Assembly (NCBI GenBank): GCA_022578605.1
Contig: MU394082.1
Location: 362,097 to 426,096, forward strand
DNA: 64,000 bases
Reading direction: 5' to 3'
Source: Camillea tinctor
Lineage: Eukaryota; Ascomycota; Sordariomycetes; Xylariales; Xylariaceae
In this document: positions 52,501 through 63,696 of the stretch, piece by piece
Position numbering within the stretch: the first letter of the stretch is position 1
How the letters are laid out: every line of letters begins with the position of its first letter
Notes under the pieces: generated by a model
Database searches by the model: none
Told to the model about the DNA's origin: nothing
The model's input: the letters and a program-made list of their open reading frames with translations, nothing else
Made by a program: the position numbers and the translations under genes

Positions 52501-53693
52501 ATAAGTTTTCATGCTTTTCTGATTCTGCTATGCAGTCCCTACGGTATACGCTAAAGGAAGCTGAAATGTCAACACTCGCTTTGCAATTGATCAAAGATGA
52601 AAAGAAATGGCGCTTAATGGCGTTGCTAGAGGTTTATCTGAGAAATGGCTCGTCAAAATCTCTACTCGATTGGACAAAGCTACGTGCTTGGGTGCAGTCC
52701 ATGTCCATGCTTCACATTGCTGCGCTTCTTGGATTGGCTGACTGGGCTGATTTCATCATCAAACAAGATCCATCCCTCGTCTCAGATACAGACACATACG
52801 GGAACACGCCACTTTACGAAGCAGTAAATGGTGGTTTCGAGGATGTAGTTAAAATTCTTCTTGTTTCCGGGGCTCGTGTTCTCACGAATGACGACTTTGA
52901 GCAAACACCCTTGAACTGTGCTATGCGGAATGGTCAAGTCTCGATATTCGTTCTTCTGTGCGAAACCATTCTCAATGAGGAGATTAAATTCTCGGTCGAA
53001 CCTGATATAGAGGAAAATATTGCTCAGTACTATGCAACGTGTATCGCTGGTAATCAAGGGATACCTAGAGATAAGCTTGGTCGCGCTCTTATCCACAGTA
53101 TTAAAAAGCGGAGTCTCCGGGCCACCGAGTTCCTACTGAAAAATAAAGCTGACCCCAACTACATGGATAACGGCAAGATCCCAGCTCTGCACTGCGCTAT
53201 TCAAAGCCGCGCTAGGCTGAACGACATAGAAATGGATGATTTGGATCCATATGTGCGTCTGCTACTCATGCACGAAGCAGACCCGCAGATCAAGTCTCTG
53301 GACAAACGGGGAGAGCCGGCCCTCCATGCGGCCGTCCGCTCTGGTCACCCACCAACTGTTAACATGCTTTTGTGGTTGGGTGCCGACCCATGTTGCCACG
53401 ACGCCCAGGGGCGACCTGTGGCCTTCGCGATACTGGAGGGTCAGGTCGCATCTCATGAGAGAGAATACCTACTCATCATGAGGTATCTCTTCGTTGATAT
53501 TCTAAACCAATCTGATGACTATGGCCGTCGAGCAATCCATCTCGCAGCACGAGACGGACCAATCGAAGCCTTGAATCTTCTTATCCGCATGGGCGCAAAC
53601 CCTCGACTGAAGGATAGAGATGGAAAGTCTCCGAGGACCTACGCTACAGAGAGCGGGAATAAAGAGACAATTCAAGCTCTTGATGGGTTTTGA
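49589..53693 (+). CDS. NACHT-ankyrin STAND protein (NLR-like)
   Basis: Four exons, 49589..50271, 50331..50654, 50711..51604 and 51659..53693, with introns of 59, 56 and 54 bp, give 1311 residues. Residues 1-290 are helical and charged with no domain I recognise (LSRELQSISDSVAQLKESI, ALEKRCSIEKERHLNEAQDL). NACHT follows: CSWLLDSEDFEQWL, P-loop GVPGTGKS (326-333), Walker B HIFIVIDGWDE (Asp about 536) and sensor FNCRLFLTARNEP. Between them lies a polar spacer of about 110 residues (about 396-508). A winged-helix-like region (IPSKIILVWLATTGAPLSVADL) precedes ankyrin repeats from about 984 to 1305 (MLHIAALLGLADWADF, GNTPLYEAVNGGFEDVVKIL, DYGRRAIHLAARDGPIEAL). Known of the class: ligand-triggered oligomerising switches, in fungi linked to heterokaryon incompatibility and immunity. 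The effector domain is unidentified. Confidence 0.85.
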
Positions 53694-54292
53694 GTTCATG
53701 ACAACCCCCGGTGAGACGTTGATAGTTAGTTTTCCTTTCCACATATGCAATGTCGAAAACACATGAAAATCTAGGGCCGTGAATAATAGGTGCTGGCCAA
53801 TCTAGGGCTCTAGATTTGGCCCTATTCCTAAATTCCCATTCCCCACGAATTCCCACGATTGTGTTATCTGTTATGACCCACTTTAACATATGGAGTTGCC
53901 GGAAACGGAATAACTGGTATTTCAACATGTAGTAGTTGTTGGACCTAACAGTTCCTGGACTAAGAATGTGGGGGATGACCCCCTAGGACACGAGGCACTG
54001 GGCACAATGATCTGTATTGTGCTATATGCGTGTGTGTGTCTATGTGAGAGAGAGAGAGATAATGATGAAACCCAAAAGAAGGAGAACTAATAACTACCTA
54101 CCTATATCTTAGAATACTACGTACACAGGGTACCAACAGTCTCACGCTGCGTTAACATGATTGTCTTTGTATACATCATCTATTCACACTTGCTCCAACA
54201 GTAAACGACCCCCCTTCTGCCCCACCTAAGAAAAAGACCCCAACCAACACTTCAGATTTGAACTGCGAGGTGAAAGCCAGAAAGCTCACACC
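53694..54292. other. Intergenic region with a short dispersed-repeat relic
   Basis: It holds the second copy of the sequence also found after the broken gene (53869-53930), a GT then GA simple repeat at about 54030-54058, and TACCTACC words. No gene. Confidence 0.5.
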
Positions 54293-54620
54293 TCACGCTA
54301 GAGAGTCGCAACGATGTTGATTGTAGTCGGTTTTAATAGTCACACTTGTCTGCGTGTTGAGTATTGAGTTGTCAAGTTCATAGCAGCAGGCCCGCCCACG
54401 ACGGTTATTATGTTGACTGCTCGAACGCTGCTGGGGACTCATTTGCGATAACTTGCTTGTGCTGATTATACTGCTACCAACTATCTCGGAGAGCCACGCC
54501 TTCAAGACGGTATACTTATTTGCAAGACTCTTGATGAAAGCTGCGAATGCAGGCATGCATCCGACAATAAGTGCTACATCATGCTCAACCATGCTACTTG
54601 AACGTTTAATAATCTTCTGA
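54293..54620 (-). pseudogene. 3' remnant of a fungal rhodopsin-type (PTH11-like) membrane protein
   Basis: A minus-strand open stretch contains VEHDVALIVGCMPAFAAFIK, the pattern of the last membrane helix in fungal rhodopsin-domain proteins, followed by a Ser/Gln-rich cytosolic tail to the stop at 54293. A splice-acceptor-like TTATTTTCAG precedes it. Within the 345 bp up to the P450 remnant no further membrane segments are seen, so the 5' part is missing. Family assignment is tentative. Confidence 0.4.
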
Positions 54621-54965
54621 AAATAAATCCTTTTCCCATTGCACTGAGGATAACGTACGGATGATCTAAATGAAGAGCTGGCCCTCATCCCACGTGTAAA
54701 CCCCCGAACCAGAGACTAGAATCACGATGCGAATTACGTCATTGCTGACTCATCAGGGCCCTAGTATTAGACCTCACAATGCGCCAATGGCAAGCGAATG
54801 CGTTCATCACGATACTGTTATCATATTGATCAGCTCTCCAATCCTGTATTGAGAAGCTTAGAGTTCAGGAACGAAGAAATATCTCTAATACAGAGACCAG
54901 AGAGTTTATCCATATCATCCATGTCATATGCACAAACCCTCTCGGAGCTCTAATAGTCTGTTCCG

Positions 54966-56787
54966 CTACATTATGGCATGATTATGCGCCACTGGTGCAA
55001 ATTGGACACGCACCTCGGGCTTTAGGTACATGCCCCATCCCCTTAAGTCCCTGTCTATTTCGATGTTTTGCCCACCCACCATTTTCATATTGAAAATCCA
55101 TAGGACTTTCGCGATGAACAACCTGCTCTGCCACCAGGCGATCTCTCTCCCCGCACATATGCGAGGTCCCTGACTAAATGGATGGAACCCCTTGCGGTTG
55201 TCGTCGGCGAACTGGCTATCATAGAGAGGATGATCTTCTGGCAGCCACCTCTCGGGCCTGAAGCTCAAGGGATCGCGGAAGTTGCGTGGACTACGTGCCA
55301 ATGCAAAAGGGCTGGATTGGCAAACAACCTAGTGTTCCCCCAAATGTCAAACTAGAGATAGAGAGCTCATGACTTGACAAGTGTAATGGATTATGTACCC
55401 CTTTCGGAATGAATGTTTCGTCAACTACAGCTCCTGGACTTACGACCGGCATCACACGGAGGGACTCCTTTAAAAAAGCGTTCAAGTACGATAATTGGGC
55501 CGCTGCGCTTGGAGTGATATCGTTGTAGCAATTAAAAGCGTCCCTGATCTCTTTAGCCAATATACATTGAGTGCGGGGCTGTTTAAGGAAATAGTATGTC
55601 GAGAAATACAGCCATAGTGCCGATGGTTCGTATCCTGCTACTAGCAGCTGGCCTACGATTTGTTCAAGATGCCGCATTTCTTTTTTGTCCTTGGGAGGCT
55701 CGCGGTCCTCCGGTATGATTTGTTCGAAAAAGTCAAAGTGCCCAACCTCTCCTTTGCATCGGCTGCGCCGCTCTAGTTGCTGTCGACTATGATCCCTAAT
55801 GTGGGAATGAGGTCTCATCCCGGTGAATGCCAGGAAGATATACTTCAAAGGGTTGAGAAAGGGGAAGCGCCATACCATTTAGATGACTATGATGACTTTA
55901 CTAAAGCCCGCCAGCAGGGAAAGATACGGTGGCTCTTTCACTGTACCATCCAAAAGTCAGCAATCTCTTCTTGTCTTTCAATTATATAAAAATGAGAAAC
56001 CTTAGGAACTTACTGTCTTTTAGAGCGGTCATTTCCCTGTTGTAAGCCATATCAGCCGAGATATCTACGGCCATCCAATTGATCCATGTTGGTAAGCTGA
56101 CGCCTTGGGCTCCTCCACCTAAAGCCTTCATGCGCTCAACAAAGAGGTCAACGTATTTGTGCAGGGTCGGTTCCTTAGCTTTGAGTGCCCGCCCGCTGAA
56201 AGCTGGTGATAGCTGCTTGGCTACTTGACTGTGGCGTACCTGGTCCTACTCCCAAATAATGCCGCCGTTTTCGTCATTCCCGTGATTGCTGATCTGCGTC
56301 TTTCGAAAGTGCTCTAGGCCTTTGGTATGGGAGGCATAGAGACCTGCGGTGTTTTATATAAGTGTGAATAGTTCGCATCAGTCGTTCTCGTGCTCTGCAG
56401 TTTACCATTTAATGACTGTGGTGTAACGAACCCTAGTTCGTTAGGCGCAAACCGGACAACGTCGCCTGCTAAATCTCGATCAGAAGCTTAAGTAGGAGTA
56501 GCAGTGGTAGCAATGGTCATTCTATACCATACTTTTTGAGGACATCCTCAACGGCCCAGGGCCATCGTCCTGATAATCTAGATGGCTGGTGAGGACTGGT
56601 TTGTCTAACAGACCGAACTTGTGGCGCTGGTAGGGGGACATACGAATAGTAGGCATACCAAAGATCCGAGATAGCCGCCAGCTTCCGGCCCAGGATATTT
56701 TGACAGCGGGTTGAAGTATAATCGCCATATCGACCTAAAAGTCAAGTAGAAGACAACCCTTGAAGATAATATGTAAGTAGGAAACAT
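54966..56787 (-). pseudogene. Cytochrome P450 pseudogene
   Basis: All late P450 motifs are readable: ExxR in LNAFLKESLRVMP, FRPERWLPEDHP, and the heme loop FHPFSQGPRICAGREIAW. The start has an N-terminal membrane segment and FNPLSKYPGP. Breaks: a one-base shift just after KYPGP (about 56690), a TAG at 56246-56248 before DQVRHSQVAKQLSPAFSGR, and a TAA at 55879-55881 before MVWRFPFLNP. Introns are still recognisable (for example a GTACAT donor after PKG). The stops fit C-to-T changes. It lies divergent from the DHA2 transporter, so the two probably shared a promoter in a metabolite pathway. Confidence 0.85.
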
Positions 56788-57503
56788 GATTCAATGTGTC
56801 TAGCTGTTCGTACACTTCAAAAGATAAAGGTTAGGGACTTCTGAACTACCCCTATTTCGGGTCGATGGTTTGCGGAGGAAGCCATAATTGGGAGCAGGTG
56901 GCGGATGAGTGCGATTCAAGAACGGTATCCCCATACAATATGGTGCCTGGTGTCAAATATATTAAGGACTAGGTAGCCTCGTTGTGACGGCAGATGTCAG
57001 TCTTGGTTGGTAAAATACGTAAGGTTGGTGGATCCTGGGAAACAAGGGATGACGATCAACACCTTTAACAATCGCTCTAAACTACTTTAAACCACATAGT
57101 AGAAGTAATTTTAGTCTCCTAGTAAGGAGTATTGAGGTACATGGAGAATGTCTATGCACAATGTATGTTGTACAATGCATATTGTACAAACAGTCATCTT
57201 CACTCCTTCTACACGTTACCCGTCATTTCCGCCACGTCCCTTAGGTGCTAAGTAATTTATTGCTGGCCCAAGTCCCTTGGCAGCTAGGCTTAACCACCGG
57301 AATCTTCGTCTAGTAATAGGTGTCGCTTCTCTACTCATAGAATAGTACCCTTCTTTATTACGAATAGACAATATATCCTACCTAGGGCTCCTACACCAAT
57401 ATCGTGCTTGCTAACCCTGATCATCTCTTTTCCCTTCTGTGGGCACATTTTCACCTCTGAAGAGCCACGAGATTCTTACGTTGTCACCACCGGATAGACT
57501 GAC
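56788..57503. promoter_or_regulatory. Divergent promoter region between P450 pseudogene and DHA2 transporter
   Basis: 716 bp. It contains a perfect 9-bp-arm palindrome (TTGTACAAT, loop GCAT, ATTGTACAA at 57168-57189), preceded by the related word ACAATGTATGTTGTACAATG. It may be an operator for the transporter, whose ATG lies about 315 bp downstream; binding factor unknown. Confidence 0.4.
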
Positions 57504-59302
57504 ATGCCAGGAGGTTTGAATGGGGCTACGGCGAGCAAGCTCGTAATGTCTTATACCCAAGCCACTAATAACAGAGACGGAGAAGACTTGTCCTATGAGT
57601 TAACGGCGCCACAGAGCAGGCCCGAGGATGCGACACGTCTTACACCCGCCTACAAGATCAGTCCGCGCGTGTACGCCACTGTCGCCGGCCTGGGAATTGC
57701 AAACCTGCTGGCGGCGCTGGAGAACACGGTAGTGTCAGTCGCTGCACCGGTGCTCCTGACGGACCTACAGCTCGGCGATAATTTCATCTGGATCACCAAT
57801 GCCTTCTTCCTCGCTAGGTATGTATAGCAAACAGTCGTGGCTTCATCCAAGTACATCTTGCCTAACCTCTATATCATACTTACAGCACGGCAATCCAGCC
57901 CTTGTTCGGCCAGTTCTGTAACGTTTTCGGTCGAAGATATGTCATGCTCACTGTTATTGCTATCTTCATGCTCGGCAGCGGTATTTGTGGTGGCGCGACG
58001 ACAAGCGGCATGCTCATTGCAGGGCGCGCCGTTCAAGGCGTAGGTTCAGGTGGTATCATCATGGTGTCAAGCACGATCATCAGCGACCTAGTTCCGCTCC
58101 GCCAACGGGGTAATATCTCCGCCATCCTTATGTCCATCTTCGGTATCGGCTCCGCCCTTGGCCCCTTCATCGGCGGTGCCATCGTTTCTTCAACGACATG
58201 GCGCTGGGTATTTTACTTAATGCTGCCAATTGGGGGAGCTGCCTTGGCTATGTTGTTTATCGTCTTGTGTGTAAACTACAACAAGGAAATGTCGTTCTGG
58301 CAGAAACTAAGGAGGATTGATCTGATCGGTAACAGTATACTGGTCGCCAGCACGGTATCTGTCCTGTACGCTCTAAGTTACGCTGGTACACGATATTCTT
58401 GGCAATCGTGGCATACATTTGTGCCGCTCCTCATTGGGTTTCTGGGCCTCTTCATTTTTGCGTGGTTTCAGACGACGGGCTTCTCATCTGAGCCCCTCAT
58501 GCCGCCACACTTCTTCAACAGGCTCACGTCAGCGGTTCTAGCCATTAACACCTTTATCTTCTCTGCTCTACTATACTGGTGCATCTTCTTCCTGCCCGTC
58601 TATTTCCAGGCCGTCAAGCTCTACTCGCCCATCAGAGCCGGAGTCTCCATGCTCCCAATTTCACTCCTTGGCATCCCGGGTTCGGTGTTGGGTGCCATCT
58701 CACTTACTCGCTGGGGCCGGTATAAGCCAGTTCATATAATTGCCTTCGCACTTCAGACACTCGGTTTAGGTCTCTTTACGTTGCAGCAGGAGGATACACC
58801 AGTTGCACAATGGGCTGTCTTCCAGTGCATCGTATCCCTCGGCATGGGCATGACCTTTTCAACCATGCTGCCTGCCTTTCAGGCCTTCATTCCCGAGCGC
58901 GATCTAGCCGCCAGTACGGCTGCTTGGTACTTTCTCCGTCTGTTCGGGCATGTGTGGGGTGTCGCAATACCAGCTGCTGTCTTTAATTACCGTGTTGATT
59001 CATTGCTTGCCCAAGGTGTCATTTCAGATCCCGACATTGCTCGCCGTCTCTCAGCTGGAGGCGCCTACCAGGCCGCATCATCTGGGTTTGTAAAGCAGTT
59101 TTCGCCGTCTTTACAGACAGAAATACGAACGGTATATAGGTTAGCCACACAGCGTGTTTTCCAGATCGCCATAGTCTTTGCCGGCATCGCGTTCCTGCTG
59201 GCTTTGCTTGAAAAGGAGATCGAACTCCGTAATACGCTTGAGACCGAGTTTGGGCTGGAGGATAAAAAGGAGAAGGCTATTAGTAGCAATCAACTTGAAT
59301 AG
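57504..59302 (+). CDS. MFS multidrug/toxin efflux transporter, DHA2 (14-TMS) family
   Basis: Two exons, 57504..57817 and 57886..59302, with a 68-bp intron (GTATGT..CAG), give 576 residues. A cytosolic N-terminus of about 50 residues precedes the first membrane helix (VYATVAGLGIANLLAALENT). Family motifs: ENTVVSVAAP in helix 1, FGRRYVM loop, LIAGRAVQGVGSGGIIMVSS and the antiporter-type ALGPFIGGAIVSSTTWRWVFYL. The last helix precedes a charged tail (EKEIELRNTLETEFGLEDKK). Known role: proton-driven export of drugs or fungal metabolites across the plasma membrane. Intact, unlike the divergent P450. Pairing with the downstream thioesterase-like gene suggests a remnant biosynthetic locus. Confidence 0.9.
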
Positions 59303-60317
59303 AAGTCCACGAGTAGAAAACTGGGGACTGCCAGGAAGGAAGAAATTGATATGTTTGTTTGCTATATGAGTTCAGGTTTGCGCAATAGCCGTCACGTACG
59401 ACCACAGGATATGTAATGTACAGGGTCCCGTCCGCTCCCCCGTGATTAAGGCAGATACCGCTGGGTTAGTAGTTGGGTTGGTGATGATCAGCGAACCCCC
59501 GGTGTTGAACTTTTTTTTTTCCAATTCTTTGTATGTGTAGATATAGCCAAGAAACTTTATTAAAATAATTAAGCGTAACAGAAAGCTCGAACATGATGCG
59601 GCTCTAGTAGGTATAAAGGCTTCAAGTATAAGTATTCAAGTTGCTTCAACTTTGGGTGCCCACGGACGAAAAATCGGCGCAGGACTGTCAACTGTGGACA
59701 TCTAACAGGCATGCCACCAAAAAATAGTTGCCTATATTCTTACATCTTATGGCATTCTGATGATCGGTTCATATTCCTTGTCAACTGTTGGTGATACATG
59801 CATGCGTGTGGGAGATATCAAGCAAGGGATGGACAATACCGAGGTTCACATGCTGGCGCAGGGTGCCGATGGCTTCAGTATGTACGTACCTTATATGTTT
59901 TTGTTTATTGACATATGTGTATCCCATGATACATGTATTACTTACCACTTTCTCGCATGAGAATGAACATCCAGCCTTCTTAAAGCTGCAGCACATGATA
60001 GGTTAAACCGGATGGTACCTCCCCGGGTGCCTCTAGGTACTTCAAGTTGTATGTATGTGGTACACGGTAAAACAAATGTCTGTGTAACACAGCCTGCATA
60101 GGTATTTATAAGAAGACTTTAAGTTGCTGTCAAGTCTTGCAAACCACTTACGGTCTTTTAACACACATCATATTATTAGGTTCAACAGAACGTGAAGCTA
60201 CAGTTTTCCCAATAATAATATTCGTATTGTATAACAACATTTATCTACAAAATCAGCGTAGGCCATTACGCTAACATAATATTAGCTTAAACACATCACA
60301 TCGAATTACTTACTACC
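59303..60317. other. Intergenic region
   Basis: About 1 kb. A T run at about 59511-59520 follows the transporter gene. Short open stretches at 59760-60006 overlap on both strands and are unconvincing. It contains the promoter of the thioesterase-like gene. Confidence 0.5.
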
Positions 60318-61408
60318 ATGGCCTATCCCGACGGAGCTGCATCAGCCTTCGTTCCTTTTCAAGAAGCCACAAAGGTTGAGAAACTAGACTCGCATACGTA
60401 CAGAGTCAACCTCGTCGATGCCTATTGCATTAGCGCAGGTACGGTGTCATCTCCATTCAGAGTCGTATCTAATCACGGTAGCAGCCTTTCTGACTTAGAT
60501 CCCACCCCTAACTAGTTCCCAATGGCGGCTACGCTGGCTCATGTATGCTCGCCGCCGCGAGCGCGCACTTGTCCTCCCGCGGCCAACCAGACATGGTCAC
60601 CGCGCACTTCGAGTACCCGAGCCAAACCGCCACCGGGCCCGCTATCGTCGTAGTTGAGGACGTGAAGCTCGCCCGACGCCTCTCCATAGTGCACCTGACA
60701 CTCTGGCAAGGTGGGCTAGTGGACCACGCTCCCTGGCTCACAGCCTCGGTCTCGCGGCGCGCCGTGCTCGCCTACGCAACGTACACGAACCTGCGCACAT
60801 TCAGCGGCATGTCGGTCCAGACAGGGCACGAAGCCGTGGCCTTAGCATCGCTACCACCGCCGCCTGACTTCACCGCGCTAAAGCAGCACGGCAGCGACGC
60901 GCGGTGGAAGCATACCAAGTTGCCCTCAGCCCTGAATTCCTGGCGCTCGCTGCGCAATTGGTGCTTCTATATCCCGCGCGAAGACCGGGAGCAGCAGCTC
61001 ACCCCGGGAACACTAGAGATGTGGATCCGCCTGGCGAGCGGGGAGCGCATCACGCAGGGCGCACTTGCCTACGTGGCCGACTCGTTCCCCTGGAACCTGC
61101 ACACGTTCTTGCCGGCGCCGGGGGACGGGGCCGAGGCCCAGTCCGCGGCCGCCCAGAGAAACAACCAGCGCACTGAGCTGTGGTTCCCGACCGTGACGCT
61201 GGACCTCGAGGCCAAGATGGCGCTGCCGCAGGGGGGCGTCGAGTGGCTTGCCGTGTTGGTCACGTCAAAGCAGATCAGGGACGGTAGGTTCGACCTCGAT
61301 ATCACTATACGGGATGCTGAGGGCCAACTTGTGGCTTTAAGTCATCACGTTGCTATAATTGTGGATATTGCGAAAAATAAGGGAAATGGGGGCAAGTTTA
61401 CATTGTAA
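60318..61408 (+). CDS. Thioesterase-like (double hot-dog, TesB-type) protein
   Basis: Two exons, 60318..60438 and 60516..61408, with a 77-bp intron (GTACGG..CTAACTAG), give 337 residues. The N-terminal hot-dog is marked by VPNGGYAGSCMLAAASAHL, DMVTAHFEYPSQTATGPA and KLARRLSIVHLTLWQGG. The C-terminal one is marked by RTELWFPTVTLDLEAKM and DITIRDAEGQLVALSHHVAI. Known of the family: hydrolysis of acyl-CoA or related thioesters; fungal members often sit in metabolite clusters. Exon 2 is strikingly GC-rich with G/C third positions, then composition collapses to AT-rich subtelomere immediately after the stop. It is the last gene before the telomere, about 2.5 kb from the first TTAGGG. Confidence 0.8.
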
Positions 61409-61483
61409 AGATAATAATAGTTGCATAATAAAAACAAGAAGTAACTATATACCTTGCATATAAATAAGTTGCGCTTTTTTACA

Positions 61484-61715
61484 TAACAGTATTTAAGAGT
61501 TATAAAGCTTAACTAGCCTTTATACCATTATATAAAAAAACAGCATAAAAGCTAATTAACTTTTATATTATTTAAAAAATATAAAAGTAAAAACATACTT
61601 TTTAGTTATAAAGGCATATTTTTTAATATAAAAACATACTTTTTAATATAAAAGTATATTTTTATATAAAAACTACTTTAATTAAAGTAAATATAAACTT
61701 TAAACTTATAATTAA
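61484..61715 (+). repeat. Inner, heavily mutated copy of the telomere-adjacent repeat
   Basis: Aligns with 63697-63900: shared TAACAGTATTTA, ACCATTATATAAAAAAACAG and the order of later blocks. Differences are almost all A for G and T for C (for example GGAGCC read as AAAGCT). It also has about one more unit of the 17-bp internal repeat than the outer copy. Confidence 0.75.
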
Positions 61716-61779
61716 AAATTTAATATTAAATTTAAAGTTTAAGGTTTATATTTGCTTTAATTAAAGTAGTTTTTATATA
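61663..61779. repeat. Large palindrome in the subtelomere
   Basis: Arms of about 43 bp (left begins TATATAAAAACTACTTTAAT; right ends with its complement) differ at about two positions, both transitions. The centre is near 61721 and is pure A/T. The left arm is the distal end of the inner repeat copy. Confidence 0.75.
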
Positions 61780-62046
61780 GTTACGTAATTAGCTTAAAAT
61801 TTAAATTTTAATTTTTGTTTTAGCTTTTTTTTTTTTTTATTTTTTTTTTATTGTTTATTTTTATACATTTTTTTTTTTTTTTACTTTTACATTTTACTTA
61901 TTTAAATTTGGTTAAAACAAATATATATTGTTTTTTAAGTTGTTATTGTACTTAATTTAATTAAAGCAAATAAACATTGCTTATTAAATTATTACCGTAT
62001 TTAATTTAATTAAAGTAAATTGCGTTTTTAATATAATAGCTTTTTT

Positions 62047-62150
62047 GTTAAGCTTTAAAAATTCTTTGTTAAGCTTTAAAAATTTTTTATTAAGCTTTAA
62101 AAGTCTTTTATTAAGCTTTAAAAGTTTTTTTTTTAGCTTTAAAGATGTTT
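62047..62150. repeat. 21-bp tandem array, five units
   Basis: Unit GTTAAGCTTTAAAAATTCTTT and variants start at 62047, 62068, 62089, 62110 and 62131, with an AAGCTTT or AGCTTT core in each. Function unknown. Confidence 0.75.
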
Positions 62151-63696
62151 TTAATAAAAAAAAAGCTATTATATTTTATTTTGTTTAAAATTTAAAATAT
62201 GCTTATTTTAGCTAATATTATTATAAGCTTTTTACGTGTAAATTGTTTTAAAATATTACATTTTTTATTATAAAACACTTTATGCATTATTATAAAGCAA
62301 TAATATTTAATAATTATAAAACAGCAATTAAAATTATGTTAAATAAAGATTTTAATATTGCGCGTAAATATAGTTGCTAAGTTAAAAGTTTTGTTTAATT
62401 AATATAAAATATTTAAAAAATTTAAATTGTTTAATAAAGTAATATATTTAAGTTTAATAGTTTAAATACTACTTAATTTTATTACAAATTAATTGCTATT
62501 TAAAGCTTTTTTATTTACGAAATAGCTTTACGTAATTTTGTTTAAGGAATTAAATTAATTATTATTATAATAAAAGTTTAAGCTTTACGTATTTTTTGCT
62601 TTTTTAAAAGGCAAAATTTTTTAAGTTAAGTTTTTATTAATGTTTGTTTTAAACTTATTGCAATTATTATAACTAAATTTTATTGTAACTTTTACTTTAT
62701 TAGTGCTTTATATTGTTATTAATACATTGTTTTAAAAAATTAGCTTAATAAATTAAAAAGATTTAGTGCTTAAGTTAAAAATATTATAAAAAACGGTATT
62801 ATTGCTTTTTTTAACATTTTTTTTAATTTTTTTTTAAGCTATAAAAGTTTTTTATTTTTTTACTTTAATAATAAGCTTAAAAAAAAAGAGAAAGATAGTA
62901 AGGATTATTTAAATAATAATAAAAAAGAAAATAATAAAGAAGAAAAAAAAAAAAAAAATAACTAGGAAAAAAACGACTAAAAAAAAAACAATTAAAAAGA
63001 AAACAATTAAAAAAAAAACAACTAAAAAAAAATAAAAATAGTTATTACTTTTTAATGCATTATATTAATAATTAAAATAATAATAATAAGTAAAAGTTTA
63101 TTATTAACGACTTTTATATTATTTATAATAATAAAGTTAAATAAATAAATATTAACCTTTTAAAAATTAATAATTAAAATTATAGTTAAAAACTTTTTAG
63201 CTTTTTGCATTTTAAGATTTTTTTTTATAATAAGTTTAATTTATTAATAAAGTTTTGCAAATTTAGTTTTTTTTTATAATAAGCTACTTATATGTTTTAT
63301 AAAGCATTTTTTAATATGTTTTATTTAATATATAAATTGCAATAAATACTGCAGTTTTTTTTTTATAATATTTTAGCTACTTTTTATAGTAAAAATTAAC
63401 GCGTTAATTACTTAATTTTAAAAACTAAAAATAAATTAAACTATTACTTAATTTATTTTTTATTTATTATTTTTTTTTACTGCTTTTTTATTTTATTATA
63501 TTACATTTTTTAATTAGTTTTAACTTTATTTTGCTTTTTATTTTTTTATATGTACTTTTTTTACTTTTAAATTATACTATTTATTTTAATTAAGTTTTTT
63601 AATATTATATAATATTAATTTTTTTAATATAAATATATACTTTTTTTATTTATTAGCTATTTATTTTAATTAAAGTTATTTTAATTGTAATTAAAC

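Larger units (their letters stand above)
61409..63696. other. Extremely AT-rich subtelomeric block
   Basis: 2.3 kb made almost only of A and T, with remaining G and C mostly inside AGCT, TGC/GCA or ACGT words. No open frame of note. It contains the inner copy of the telomere-adjacent repeat, a palindrome and a 21-bp tandem. The pattern is what heavy C-to-T mutation of both strands would leave. Confidence 0.8.

Noticed and set aside
53937..54138. TGTTGG..CCAACA segment resembling a 202-bp solo LTR
   Set aside because: The flanks do not match as a target duplication (GTAGT versus GTCTC) and I found no second copy.
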